64,000 nucleotides of DNA from Lewinella sp039816955 (GTDB lineage: Bacteria; Bacteroidota; Bacteroidia; Chitinophagales; Saprospiraceae). The notes below the pieces were generated by a model, which saw nothing but the letters and a program-made list of their open reading frames with translations, had not been told where the DNA came from and ran no database searches. The translations under genes were made by a program, and so were the position numbers. This document shows, in pieces, positions 43,655 through 53,274 of the stretch (position 1 is its first letter; each line of letters opens with the position of its first letter). Location of the stretch: positions 7,872 through 71,871 of the forward strand of contig JBCBWU010000006.1 in assembly GCA_039816955.1 (NCBI GenBank). Reading direction: 5' to 3'.

Positions 43655-46600
43655 ATGAGCTGGAAATTTACTCTTTCTCTATTTGTCACCCTATCCCTCG
43701 GCATTGTTCAATTGAGTGGCCAGACTTGTGGAGATGTTTTTTACGATTCCGGAGGCCCCGACGGTAATTACAGTAACAACGAAGGTCAAACATTTATTAT
43801 TTGTCCGGATAATCCTGGTGATTTAGTAACGCTGACCTTCACTTTTGTAGATGTAGAAAGCTGTTGTGATCCAATCGGAATTTACAATGGTGGAAACCTT
43901 GACAGTCCCATTAATTTGGATGTTGAAGATCCAGAAACCTTTACCTCAAGCGCAGCTGATGGTTGTTTGACTATGACTTGGTTTTCGGATGGTTCTGTCA
44001 CCAACGGTGGTTGGGCAGCGACGGTAGGATGTGCACCGCCACCACCCTGTCCTAATCCAGAATCTATCGTAATCAGTGATATTACTGCGAGTGGGGCTAC
44101 CTTCTCTTGGGCTCAAGTGGGTGATGTGACTGTTTGGGATGTAGAAATTGTAGCCACTGGCGAAATGCCTACCGGTACGCCTACTATTAGCAATATCACC
44201 GATAATCCTTACACTTGGGATGGTGGAGAAAGTGGCACATCATATGATTTTTACCTGCGTGGTCAGTGTGCTGATGGCGAAGAGTTTACCAACTGGGTAG
44301 GACCATTTTCCTTTGGAACCATTCCTGGTTGTGGAGACAGCTTTTTCGACAGTGGTGGACCCGATGGTGACTACCAGAATAACGAATTCCAAACGTGGGT
44401 CTTTTGCCCAGATAATCCTGGTGATCTCGTTGTATTGGATTTTACTTTCGTAAGTGTAGAAAGTTGCTGTGATGATTTGATGGTATTCAGTGGAGCAGAC
44501 GCATCCATCGTCTTAAATGGTGATTTGGAGGTGCCAGAGACCTTTACCTCTCTATCGGCGGACGGTTGCCTAACGGTGACTTGGGACTCTGATTTTTCCG
44601 TTGTCTCCGGCGGTTGGGAAGCGACAGTTGACTGTATCGTTCCTCCGGAGTGTGCTGACCCTAGCGATCTTATAATCAGCGATGTTACTTCAGCTTCCGC
44701 GATGATCAGTTGGGGACAAATTGGCCCGGTCATGACTTGGGATCTAGAGGTGGTACCAGCAGGGACCCCTCCAACTGGTACACCTACAATTACTGGTGTT
44801 ACCGATAACCCTTATGAACTTACTGGTCTTGATAGCGGTACTGCCTACGATGTATACGTGCGCGGGCAATGCGAAGGCGATGAGCCATTCACCAATTGGG
44901 TTGGCCCGTCTAGCTTTACAACTATCCCAGGTTGTGGTGACAGTTTCTTTGATAGTGGTGGTCCAGATGGCCCATATCAAGATAATGAATTCGAAACCTT
45001 TGTCTTCTGCCCAGATAGCCCGGGCGATTTAGTAGTGCTCGATTTTACTTTCGTAGAAATTGAAACACCATTTGATAATCTACAAATCTTCAGTGGAGCA
45101 GACGCTTCTATTTTGCTAGAGGAAAGTCTGGAAGCACCAGCTACTTTTACCTCCTTATCTGCGGATGGCTGTCTTACCGTTATTTTTGATTCTGATGGCG
45201 TTTTTGCTTTTGAAGGTTGGGAAGCAACTATCGACTGTACTGCTCCTCCAGAGTGTGCGGCGCCACTCTTCCTGACGACTACTAATGTTACTTCTTCCTC
45301 TGTAGTGCTGGGTTGGACTCAGATCGGTCCTCCAAGCGTTTGGGATATTGAGGTTGTACCAGCGGGCACTCCTCCTACTGGTGTACCAACCGTAACTGAT
45401 ATTACAGACAATCCTTATCTCCTAGAAGGCTTGGAAAGCGGTACAGAATACGATTTCTACGTGCGCGGACAATGTGCAGGAGACGAGCCCTTTACAGAAT
45501 GGGCCGGTCCAGCCTCCTTCCGCACTAGCCCTGGTTGTGGGGATAGCTTTTTCGATAGTGGTGGCCCTGATGAAAACTATCAGAGTAATGAATTAGAAAC
45601 TTGGATTTTTTGTCCGGACACTCCTGGTGATATCGTTGTTTTGGACTTTTCTTTTGTGAATGTTGAAAGTGGTTGGGACTTCCTTATGGTTTATAGTGGA
45701 GCTGATGCAAGTGTTCTGTTAAACGACAATGTGCTTGAACCTTCCATCTTTACTTCTGAATCAGCCGACGGTTGTCTAACAGTAACTTGGGATTCCGATG
45801 GTTCAGTAACCCGTCCAGGCTGGGAAGCGACGGTTAATTGTGTGCCTTGTGTACCTGAAGATATCATCTTCACTGAAAACGTCACCGTAGACTTCTTCGG
45901 TGCAACCACTGCTGATATTGCAGTAGAGCTACTTGGTGAAAACCAACAGTATTTGATTGAATACGATACACTTGGTTTTGAAATTGGTACCGGAAACATT
46001 GTAAATGGTACGGATGAACTAACCAGCCTGTCAGATTTAGAGGAGAATACGGCTTACGAATTCTACCTGACCAATATCTGTGAGGATGGGACGGAGAGCA
46101 TTCGTGTGGGACCATTCTTCTTTACCACTATCTATACCAATGATATTGGCATAACCGGCCTTGTTACTCCTGACGATGATTGTGGTCTGGGATTAGGCGA
46201 AGCTATCCTAGTAGAAATTACGAACTTCGGTGCTGATCCGCAGACCCTCTTCCCACTCAACTTTAGTGTGAACGGAGAACCCTCCGGCGTCAGTCAACCT
46301 ACGGATGGTTTCTACACGGGCATTATCAGCCGAGACAGTACGAGAACCTTTGAGTTTGACCTGACTTATGATTTCACCTTGCCGGGTGAGTACATCATCC
46401 AGATCTGGACTGACATGATGAACGATAGTGATTTGAACAACGATACCTTTACCATCGTTCTGAATCGCTTCGCGCCACCGCTATATGAGGACTTTGAAAA
46501 CGGCATACCAGCGTATATGACTATTGCCGGTAATACCTTCCTGGCAGCGCCTTTCGATCACAATAACGCAACGAACGTACTGTCGGCTAACCTGTTTGGT

Positions 46601-47461
46601 GATGACGATGAATTCATCCTTGATTTACCCGTTTTAGGGCCGATTGAGGCTACTGATACCCTGTTCTTTGATTACCGCTATGTAGATTGGCAGCCTGGAA
46701 CAGTGCCCACTACGAATTTGACGGCAGAGGATTTCTTGTCGGTGCTTGTTTCTGTGGATTGCGGGGAGAACTTCGGTATAGCCTTCCTACAGCCAGGAAC
46801 CAGTCACGAACCAAGTGCAACCCTACGTACAGTTGCGGTACCACTTGCCAACTTTGAGGGTGAAAATATTCTCATCCGTATTGCCGGTGCTTACGGTAGT
46901 GGAGGCTTTGATGTGGACTACTGGTTAGATGTGGATAATATTAACTTGCGTCGTTGTCAGGACTTTACAACTAACGCTATTGTTGACAATCCAACTGCTG
47001 GTATGGATGATGGTCAGATTATCCTATTACCAGAAGGAGGTGTAGGTCCATTTGACATCATGTGGAACACGGGTGAAACAACGGATACGCTTTCCAACCT
47101 TGAACCTGGCGAGTATTCCGTAACCATCACGGACCGTGGAGGTTGTTCTGCTAGCTTCACTTTCCTACTAGAATCAGTGAATACGGCAGAGATTTCTGAC
47201 GTTTTGATTGGTGACCTTCAATTGGTACCTAATCCTGCTCCAGATCAAACCCGCTTGCGCGTAAACTTTGCGGATGCGGTTGATGCACGTATCGAGGTCA
47301 TGAGCACTCTCGGACAGCGCATGTGGCAAAGTCCAATATTTGAGAATGTCAGTAACTTGAACGAACAGATCGACATAAGTCAATTACCAGATGGTATCTA
47401 CTTTATACAAGTACATGCTGCTGGTCAGAGTAAGACGGTAAGACTGATGAAGACGCAGTAA
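43655..47461 (+). CDS. Secreted CUB/fibronectin III repeat protein with T9SS sorting domain
   Basis: This is a 1268-residue protein with a signal peptide (residues 1-22, ending LSGQ). Four CUB-like domains begin at Cys residues 25, 226, 427 and 628, each opening CGDxFFDSGGPD. Each of the first three is followed by a fibronectin type III domain (for example GWTQIGPPSVWDIEVVPAGT and YDFYVRGQCAGDEPFTEW). After a divergent fourth Fn3 unit (about 735-825) and a Cys-poor region comes an SprB-like repeat (NPTAGMDDGQIILLPEGGVG). The C-terminus is a T9SS type A sorting domain (LVPNPAPDQTRLRV, DGIYFIQVHA). It is a predicted surface adhesin or gliding-type protein. Confidence 0.92.
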   Translation: MSWKFTLSLFVTLSLGIVQLSGQTCGDVFYDSGGPDGNYSNNEGQTFIICPDNPGDLVTLTFTFVDVESCCDPIGIYNGGNLDSPINLDVEDPETFTSSAADGCLTMTWFSDGSVTNGGWAATVGCAPPPPCPNPESIVISDITASGATFSWAQVGDVTVWDVEIVATGEMPTGTPTISNITDNPYTWDGGESGTSYDFYLRGQCADGEEFTNWVGPFSFGTIPGCGDSFFDSGGPDGDYQNNEFQTWVFCPDNPGDLVVLDFTFVSVESCCDDLMVFSGADASIVLNGDLEVPETFTSLSADGCLTVTWDSDFSVVSGGWEATVDCIVPPECADPSDLIISDVTSASAMISWGQIGPVMTWDLEVVPAGTPPTGTPTITGVTDNPYELTGLDSGTAYDVYVRGQCEGDEPFTNWVGPSSFTTIPGCGDSFFDSGGPDGPYQDNEFETFVFCPDSPGDLVVLDFTFVEIETPFDNLQIFSGADASILLEESLEAPATFTSLSADGCLTVIFDSDGVFAFEGWEATIDCTAPPECAAPLFLTTTNVTSSSVVLGWTQIGPPSVWDIEVVPAGTPPTGVPTVTDITDNPYLLEGLESGTEYDFYVRGQCAGDEPFTEWAGPASFRTSPGCGDSFFDSGGPDENYQSNELETWIFCPDTPGDIVVLDFSFVNVESGWDFLMVYSGADASVLLNDNVLEPSIFTSESADGCLTVTWDSDGSVTRPGWEATVNCVPCVPEDIIFTENVTVDFFGATTADIAVELLGENQQYLIEYDTLGFEIGTGNIVNGTDELTSLSDLEENTAYEFYLTNICEDGTESIRVGPFFFTTIYTNDIGITGLVTPDDDCGLGLGEAILVEITNFGADPQTLFPLNFSVNGEPSGVSQPTDGFYTGIISRDSTRTFEFDLTYDFTLPGEYIIQIWTDMMNDSDLNNDTFTIVLNRFAPPLYEDFENGIPAYMTIAGNTFLAAPFDHNNATNVLSANLFGDDDEFILDLPVLGPIEATDTLFFDYRYVDWQPGTVPTTNLTAEDFLSVLVSVDCGENFGIAFLQPGTSHEPSATLRTVAVPLANFEGENILIRIAGAYGSGGFDVDYWLDVDNINLRRCQDFTTNAIVDNPTAGMDDGQIILLPEGGVGPFDIMWNTGETTDTLSNLEPGEYSVTITDRGGCSASFTFLLESVNTAEISDVLIGDLQLVPNPAPDQTRLRVNFADAVDARIEVMSTLGQRMWQSPIFENVSNLNEQIDISQLPDGIYFIQVHAAGQSKTVRLMKTQ
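43727..46138 (+). repeat. Four in-frame CUB/Fn3 modules with exact 603-nt period
   Basis: The conserved Cys codons at 43727, 44330, 44933 and 45536 are exactly 603 nt (201 codons) apart. Neighbouring modules are similar at DNA level, so they arose by in-frame duplication. The last Fn3 unit is divergent. Confidence 0.9.
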
Positions 47462-47612
47462 GCCTGCATTTCTTAACCGGTTGAGATATCAGAAAGGTGT
47501 TTTCTTGGAGTATTCCAGGAAAGCACTTTTCTAGTTTTAAATGAGTTGTTAAAGCGCTTGGTTTGGCTGCGCCAGGCCAGAAGCTCGCCCACTTAGACTA
47601 TACTTATGACAA

Positions 47613-47620
47613 CTATTTTT
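47613..47620 (+). promoter_or_regulatory. Putative -7 element of bshA
   Basis: TATTTTTG is an exact TAnnTTTG match, 41 nt before the ATG at 47662. It supports the shorter start for bshA. Confidence 0.4.
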
Positions 47621-47661
47621 GTATTGTTGCTATTATAAAAGGTAAACCTATACTAAGCAGG

Positions 47662-48813
47662 ATGAAAATAGGGATTGTTTGTTATCCAACTTATGGCGGG
47701 AGTGGGGTACTGGCTACAGAACTAGGCCTTGGGCTGGCAGGACGCGGGCACGAAATCCACTTCATTACCTATCGCCCTCCGGCCAGATTGGTTCATTTTC
47801 ACGAAAACGTGTACTACCATGAGGTAGGAACCGAAGACTATCCACTCTTTGAATATACTCCCTATGATACCGCCTTGGCTAGTAAACTAGTGGATGTTGT
47901 CAAGTACGAAAACTTAGACCTCCTACACGTTCACTACGCGATCCCCCACGCGGCAGTGGCTTATATGGCTAAGAAAATTTTGCTCACGCAAGGGCGCTAT
48001 GTTCCCGTAGTGACCACTTTGCACGGAACCGATATTACCTTAGTTGGCAATAACAAGGCTTTCTCTCCGGTAGTAGCTTTTTCCATTAATAAGTCAGATG
48101 GTGTTACGGCAGTATCAGAAAGTCTACGCCAGCAGACATTTGATTACTTCGATATTCAGCGCGGCATAGAGGTCATCCACAACTTTGTTGACTTTAAGCG
48201 TTTTCGCCGGGTCAATAAGGATCATTTTCGCAAGGCTATTGCGCCTGATGGCGAAAAAATATTAGTACACACCAGCAATTTCCGTAAGGTTAAGCGGGTG
48301 GAAGATGTGATCAAGGTGTTCCAAAAAGTCCAGGAAATCATTCCTAGTAAACTTTTGCTCATAGGTGATGGCCCCGAGCGCCGAGATATGGAATCCCTCT
48401 GCCGCCGCTTGCAGCTCTGTGATGAGATCCGCTTCCTTGGTAAGCAGGACGCCATTGAGGAACTGCTGTCCCTGACTGATCTGTTCCTCATGCCATCTAC
48501 CAGCGAAAGTTTTGGCTTGGCTGCTCTGGAAGCCATGGCCTGTGAAGTTCCCGTTGTGTCTTCTAATGTGGGAGGTATTCCAGAAGTAAATATCCACGGT
48601 GAAACCGGTTACCTGGCTGATGTAGGCGATGTAGATACGATGGCCAAATATGCAGTTGATATCCTCAAAGACGAAGAAACACTGGCTCGTTTCCGGGCTA
48701 ATGCGTTAGCACAAGCTAAGCGCTTTGATTTGGATATTATCTTGCCCAAGTACGAATCTTATTACGAAGAGGTGTTGCGTACTTCGGTTTATCCAGTGGA
48801 TACTGAAACTTGA
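47662..48813 (+). CDS. bshA: N-acetyl-alpha-D-glucosaminyl L-malate synthase
   Basis: This is a 383-residue GT4-type glycosyltransferase that joins UDP-GlcNAc to L-malate, the first step of bacillithiol synthesis. MKIGIVCYPTYGGSGVLATE is the diagnostic BshA N-terminus, with HEIHFITYRPPARL and DLLHVHYAIPHA. The GT-B nucleotide-binding EX7E motif is ESFGLAALE. The ATG at 47662 was chosen over upstream in-frame starts because it matches the family N-terminus and follows a promoter-like element. BshB and BshC are not in the window. Bacillithiol occurs in many Bacteroidota. Confidence 0.95.
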   Translation: MKIGIVCYPTYGGSGVLATELGLGLAGRGHEIHFITYRPPARLVHFHENVYYHEVGTEDYPLFEYTPYDTALASKLVDVVKYENLDLLHVHYAIPHAAVAYMAKKILLTQGRYVPVVTTLHGTDITLVGNNKAFSPVVAFSINKSDGVTAVSESLRQQTFDYFDIQRGIEVIHNFVDFKRFRRVNKDHFRKAIAPDGEKILVHTSNFRKVKRVEDVIKVFQKVQEIIPSKLLLIGDGPERRDMESLCRRLQLCDEIRFLGKQDAIEELLSLTDLFLMPSTSESFGLAALEAMACEVPVVSSNVGGIPEVNIHGETGYLADVGDVDTMAKYAVDILKDEETLARFRANALAQAKRFDLDIILPKYESYYEEVLRTSVYPVDTET

Positions 48814-48820
48814 AGCCAAT

Positions 48821-48850
48821 AAAAAACCTGATCCAGTTTCCCGAATCAGG
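48821..48850 (-). terminator. Minus-strand terminator downstream of the small membrane gene
   Basis: CCTGAT (48827-48832) pairs with ATCAGG (48845-48850). Read on the minus strand, the hairpin is followed by TTTTTT, fitting the end of transcripts from the gene at 48998-49267. Confidence 0.5.
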
Positions 48851-48880
48851 CCACGACAATAATACTACACTATCTGATTT

Positions 48881-48990
48881 ATTATACCGCCTTCGAACTT
48901 GATTGGGGGAAGCCCAATCTTTGTTCGGGCGAGTATATACTCGATGCGAAGCTAGTTTGGGTTCCCAAACCACTTCGCTATCGGTATACT
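48881..48990. repeat. Dispersed palindromic repeat, copy 2, with nested inverted repeats
   Basis: This segment holds GATTGGG/CCCAATC (48901-48919), the perfect palindrome CGAGTATATACTCG (48930-48943) and GTTTGGG-tt-CCCAAAC (48955-48970), with right arm CACTTCGC. The left end ATTATACCG and right end CGGTATACT are near-inverted. It matches copy 1 in its core, suggesting a small non-autonomous element. Confidence 0.6.
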
Positions 48991-48997
48991 AACTCGT

Positions 48998-49267
48998 TCA
49001 GAACATACCCATAAGCAGCAGGATCAGCGCTGCACTGCCTCCGGCAATACCGATCAAGATCAGGCCAATGGCCATTTCTCTACGCTGCACTTCGCGCTCT
49101 ATCTGCGCCTGGAACCGCTGTGCCACCAATGGTGAAACTGGCTCTAAGACCTCTCCGCTCTGCTTAGCAAGAGGGAGGCCAACCTTGGTAAATCCCTTGT
49201 TAGCTTTGCGCTGTAAACTACGGTTGTAGTTATTCATCATCATAGCATTTGACATCAGGATCTTCAT
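48998..49267 (-). CDS. Small membrane-anchored hypothetical protein
   Basis: This is an 89-residue protein. Residues 1-60 are polar and basic; residues about 66-88 form one hydrophobic C-terminal helix (MAIGLILIGIAGGSAALILL). It is not recognised. It has its own possible terminator and stands alone between bshA and the lipid kinase. It may be a tail-anchored or small stress protein. Confidence 0.55.
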   Translation of the reverse strand: MKILMSNAMMMNNYNRSLQRKANKGFTKVGLPLAKQSGEVLEPVSPLVAQRFQAQIEREVQRREMAIGLILIGIAGGSAALILLLMGMF

Positions 49268-49415
49268 GGTTCCAAATTATGGGTTAAACAATAGAGGTTA
49301 ATTCCTCAGTACATTTCAAAGGTGCACTCAAAAGCCATGAGCTGCCTCTTCTTTCGGCTAGCGAACAGAAAATATCGACGAAATAAAGAAAGGGACGTCT
49401 AGGAAAGAATGTGCT

Positions 49416-50375
49416 TTAGGCTGGGGCTAGGAATTGTAAAGCTCTATTTATCAGCACAATAGAACACGGGCTGCTACCTAAGAACTCTCCGTCAGCCTCA
49501 ACGAGTATTTCTTGTCCCGGGAGCGGATAGATATTGATCCGTGTTGTCCCAGTAAGTTTAGCCTTGCCATAGTTCGCAATGCGTCCTTTATAAAAACGGA
49601 AAGAATTTAGGAGTACCTCCAAGCGACTTATCCTTCCCACGTACGTAAGGGCCAGGTGTTCACCATCCGGCTCTGCGTGAGGAACCAATTGCATTCCCCC
49701 ACCAGAGAATTTTCCAATGCCTAGATTAACGGTATAATAGGCATCCTTTACTTCCTGCCCATTAAAGTGCAAGCGCCCTCGTTGTGGTGTATACTGAAAC
49801 AGACAGCGAAAGGTAGCCCAGAAATAAAATAGTTTGCCCGGTAAGCGAGAAACCGTGCCTGCTGTGTAACGCACTACAAAAGCGTCATAAGCTAGACCCG
49901 CTACATTTATGAAGTAGCGCCGCGCGATTTCATTGTGGTCGGTCTGGTAGGTGATTTGCCCCACGTTTTGTTCATCGGGTATTGCCTGGCGGAAATACGT
50001 AGCCCAAGCATCCCATCCGCGAGGGATATTATGTGTCTTAATCCAGTCATTACCAGTACCAACGGGCAGTAAAGCAAAAGTAAGTTCGGAAGAAGGGATT
50101 TCGGTCTGGAGCATGATTCCGTTTTCCACTTGATGCGCCGTACCATCTCCGCCGACCGCCAAAATATGTCGGAACCCCTGCTGTACACCCTCCGCCACCA
50201 AGTAAGTGGCACTATTGGCTTTGGGGCTAATGCGGACTTCCATTTGCGGTAGCAAGCTTCGCAAACGTTTTTCCCATACGGGCCATTCCTTAGCAATCTG
50301 CCCGTTGGCCGATTGTGGATTCACGATGACCAACCAGGGAACCGCAAGATGTGATCTTTGAGTATTTTGTATCAT
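49416..50375 (-). CDS. Diacylglycerol kinase family lipid kinase
   Basis: This is a 319-residue protein with the DAGK catalytic fold. Motifs are IVNPQSANGQ (nucleotide-binding), AVGGDGTAHQVENGI (the GGDGT signature) and LPVGTGNDW. The C-terminal beta domain (YYTVNLGIGKFSGGGMQLVP, EILVEADGEFLG) fits YegS/DgkB-like kinases. It phosphorylates diacylglycerol or another lipid using ATP at the inner membrane. The start lies 45 bp from the divergent ABC transporter gene. Confidence 0.93.
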   Translation of the reverse strand: MIQNTQRSHLAVPWLVIVNPQSANGQIAKEWPVWEKRLRSLLPQMEVRISPKANSATYLVAEGVQQGFRHILAVGGDGTAHQVENGIMLQTEIPSSELTFALLPVGTGNDWIKTHNIPRGWDAWATYFRQAIPDEQNVGQITYQTDHNEIARRYFINVAGLAYDAFVVRYTAGTVSRLPGKLFYFWATFRCLFQYTPQRGRLHFNGQEVKDAYYTVNLGIGKFSGGGMQLVPHAEPDGEHLALTYVGRISRLEVLLNSFRFYKGRIANYGKAKLTGTTRINIYPLPGQEILVEADGEFLGSSPCSIVLINRALQFLAPA

Positions 50376-50420
50376 TGTGGCAGCATCCGAAGGATGGTAA
50401 TATCTATATTCCTACGAGCA

Positions 50421-51338
50421 GTGGCAAATATTCTGGAAATAAATACGGTAAGTAAACGCTACGGCAGCAAAGTAGCCGTTGATGCCGTTTCACTGGCCAT
50501 ACCCCGTGGTAGCATATTTGGTTTACTAGGGCCAAATGGTGCGGGTAAGACTTCTTTGATCCGCATGATTACCACCATAACGCGCCCGGATGAAGGCTCA
50601 ATCCTCTTGGGTGGTGAACCTCTACACGCTGATCATCCGCAGCAAATTGGTTACCTACCGGAAGAACGAGGGCTATACAAGAAAATGAAGGTGGGGGAGC
50701 ACTTGATCTATCTGGGACGGCTCAAAGGACTGAAAAAGAAGAAAGCTAAAGCAGCAGCTGAGAATTGGCTGGAACGACTAGATTTGAGCGACCGCTGGGG
50801 ACAAGCTGTAGAAACACTATCAAAAGGCTTACAACAGCAGGTTCAGTTTATTGCTACGGTTATTCACGAACCGCAACTGCTTATTCTGGATGAACCTTTC
50901 TCTGGTCTTGATCCCGTCAACACCAATCGGTTGAAAGCCGAAATTCGCAAGCTGCACGAGGGAGGGACTAGTATTATTTTCTCTACGCACCGCATGGAGC
51001 AAGTGGAAGAAGTGTGTGAATATATTGCCCTCATCAATGCTGGACGAAATGTCCTGGAAGGGCGCGTAAACGAAATTCGAGAGCAATACAAGCAAAATCA
51101 CTTTCGGGTATTGTACGAAGGAGAATTGCCAGCTGGTTTCGCGACGGCATTTAATGTAGTTACCCAACGGAATCAATGCCTCACGATTGCGCCATCCGAA
51201 GATCTCACACGGAATCAATTGTTACAGGCTTTGCTCAATCATGGCATCTCCATCAAGGCCTTTAATGAGGTTTTACCCAGCCTAAACGAAATCTTTATCA
51301 AACTTGTCGGAGAGGCAGAAACAGTACCAACTCCTTAG
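50421..51338 (+). CDS. ABC transporter ATP-binding protein (NatA-like)
   Basis: The protein has 305 residues from the GTG at 50421; an ATG at 50394 is an alternative, and a longer frame from 50358 overlaps the divergent gene. Walker A is GPNGAGKTS, the signature is LSKGLQQQVQFIA, Walker B is LLILDEPFSGLD and the switch His is in STHRMEQVEE. A C-terminal extension (about 220-305) is DUF4162-like. It pairs with the permease 3 bp downstream as an ABC-2 exporter, comparable to sodium exporter NatAB; the substrate is unknown. Confidence 0.92.
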   Translation: MANILEINTVSKRYGSKVAVDAVSLAIPRGSIFGLLGPNGAGKTSLIRMITTITRPDEGSILLGGEPLHADHPQQIGYLPEERGLYKKMKVGEHLIYLGRLKGLKKKKAKAAAENWLERLDLSDRWGQAVETLSKGLQQQVQFIATVIHEPQLLILDEPFSGLDPVNTNRLKAEIRKLHEGGTSIIFSTHRMEQVEEVCEYIALINAGRNVLEGRVNEIREQYKQNHFRVLYEGELPAGFATAFNVVTQRNQCLTIAPSEDLTRNQLLQALLNHGISIKAFNEVLPSLNEIFIKLVGEAETVPTP

Positions 51339-51341
51339 ACC

Positions 51342-52652
51342 ATGCAGCAGCTACGCCTCATCATCAAGCGCGAATATTGGACCCGGGTAAGACGGCGCTC
51401 CTTCATCATCGCCACCTTATTTACTCCCGTAGCTATCGGCCTGTTTATTGTCGTGGTCAACTATATCTTACAGTATAGAAGCGATGAAACAGTACGAATT
51501 GCGGTAGTAGACGAAGGCAGGCTTTTTTCTGGAGGCATTGCCGATGAAGAGAATATCTTCTTCAAGCAGCTTAATGTTGACCTGGAAACCCTCAAAGAGA
51601 ATTTTTCAAAATTTGATTATCACGGGGTGCTCGTTACACCTCCGCACGGGAATATTCAACAGCAGAAGTACACGGTCCAATACTATACGGACCAAAAGCT
51701 TACGCTGGATATAGAGCCTATTCTAGTCGATCGGCTCAGGACAGCTTTACGCAAACACAAGGTGACCGAGCTAGAGCTAGATGAACGTACGCTCCGGGCG
51801 TTGAATAGCCAAATAGATATACAGCCCAAGCCTATTTCGCCGGAGGCAGTAGTAGGCACTTCGCTGGCCAGCAAAGTAGCCGCTATCCTGGGTATGGTAA
51901 TGGCTTTTTTAATGTACACTACGGTCTTCATTTACGGTATGATGGTCATGCGCAGCGTGATGGAGGAAAAGACCAATCGGATAGTAGAAGTTATGATCTC
52001 TTCCGTGCGTCCGTTTCCGCTCATGCTTGGAAAGATTATTGGAGTAGGTTTGGTAGGCCTAACTCAAGTTGCCGCTTGGGCCATTCTGGTGCCCCTAATG
52101 CTGATTGGCGTAAGCTTGTTATTTGGCTTCGATGTGAACGCTACGAACCTGCCGGAAGCCCCCACTGAACTCAATGGCGTTGATCCAGAACAACTGGCCG
52201 CCCAGATCATGACTGAACTCAGCTCCTTTAATTGGTGGCTCATTTTGCCCTTGTTCCTACTCTATTTCCTTGGCGGTTATTTTATGTATGCAGCCCTTTT
52301 TGCGGCCGTTGGCTCTGCTATGGGTGATGATTTAGGCGAAGGCCAATCCCTCACGATTCCCATTACTATTCCGGTCATTTTGGCCTTTTATATTACCATT
52401 GCAGCTACCCAGTCCCCTAATTCTGGCTTGGCAGTTTGGTCTTCTATGTTTCCACTGTTTTCTCCGATTGTCATGCCTTCGCGTCTACCGTTTGATCCTC
52501 CCTGGTGGCAGGTAGTCAGTTCGATTCTATTACTCATTGGCGCTTGTATCGCACTGGTCTGGCTCTCGGGTCGTATCTATCGGGTGGGTATCCTGCTGTA
52601 CGGTAAGAAAGTCAGTCTACTGGAAATGGGGCGGTGGATTTTTAGGAAATAG
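51342..52652 (+). CDS. ABC-2 type transporter permease (NatB-like)
   Basis: This is a 436-residue protein with an N-terminal helix (about 20-42), a large extracytoplasmic domain (about 45-170) and a C-terminal block of about five helices (about 178-425). RSVMEEKTNRIVEVMISSVRP is the typical ABC-2/NatB-type coupling segment. Its gene follows the ATPase gene by 3 bp. Substrate could be Na+ or a lipid-like molecule; the family is not enough to decide. Confidence 0.9.
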   Translation: MQQLRLIIKREYWTRVRRRSFIIATLFTPVAIGLFIVVVNYILQYRSDETVRIAVVDEGRLFSGGIADEENIFFKQLNVDLETLKENFSKFDYHGVLVTPPHGNIQQQKYTVQYYTDQKLTLDIEPILVDRLRTALRKHKVTELELDERTLRALNSQIDIQPKPISPEAVVGTSLASKVAAILGMVMAFLMYTTVFIYGMMVMRSVMEEKTNRIVEVMISSVRPFPLMLGKIIGVGLVGLTQVAAWAILVPLMLIGVSLLFGFDVNATNLPEAPTELNGVDPEQLAAQIMTELSSFNWWLILPLFLLYFLGGYFMYAALFAAVGSAMGDDLGEGQSLTIPITIPVILAFYITIAATQSPNSGLAVWSSMFPLFSPIVMPSRLPFDPPWWQVVSSILLLIGACIALVWLSGRIYRVGILLYGKKVSLLEMGRWIFRK

Positions 52653-52701
52653 CCGTTCTCCGTTAGTTGGGTTTTATCTCGAATAAACAAGCTTTATCCT
52701 T

Positions 52702-53244
52702 ATGCCGCATATTATCGTTGCCTCTCGCAATCCCGTCAAAGTTCAGGCTGCCCTACAGGGTTTTGAAGAAATGTTTCCGGAACAGGATTTTATCGCTGAG
52801 GGGATCAGCGTGCCTTCTGGCGTGAGTGACCAACCTATCGGAGACGAAGAAACCTACCAGGGGGCTTGGAACCGCGTACAAGCTGCCAAGGTAGAGCGTC
52901 CTAATGCTGATTTTTGGGTTGGCATAGAAGGGGGAAATATCATCCACGGTGATGACATGGAGGTCATGGCTTGGGTACTGGTTTTATCCAAGGACGGTTT
53001 TGGTAAGGCGCGTACCGCCGGTTTTTATCTGCCGCCTAGGGTAGTGCAGTTGGTTAAAGAAGGATATGAATTAGGACATGCCGATGATATCATCTTTGGC
53101 GTTAGCAATTCCAAGCAAACCAGCGGCTCGTCCGGCCTTCTCACTAACGGTGTGATGGACCGCTTGCGCTTTTATGTGCCGGCGGTGGTATTGGCCCTTA
53201 TTCCTTTTTTAAAGCCAGAACTTTATCAGAAAAAAGGTGCGTAG
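52702..53244 (+). CDS. yjjX: Inosine/xanthosine triphosphatase
   Basis: This is a 180-residue house-cleaning phosphatase of the YjjX family. IIVASRNPVKVQAALQGFEE and GVSDQPIGDEETYQGAWNR are diagnostic, and GIEGGN supplies the active-site Glu. It hydrolyses ITP and XTP and prevents their incorporation into nucleic acids. The gene ends 30 bp from the convergent SulP gene. Confidence 0.93.
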   Translation: MPHIIVASRNPVKVQAALQGFEEMFPEQDFIAEGISVPSGVSDQPIGDEETYQGAWNRVQAAKVERPNADFWVGIEGGNIIHGDDMEVMAWVLVLSKDGFGKARTAGFYLPPRVVQLVKEGYELGHADDIIFGVSNSKQTSGSSGLLTNGVMDRLRFYVPAVVLALIPFLKPELYQKKGA

Positions 53245-53274
53245 AAGTATTGCGCTTTTCGTTTTGCGGAATTC

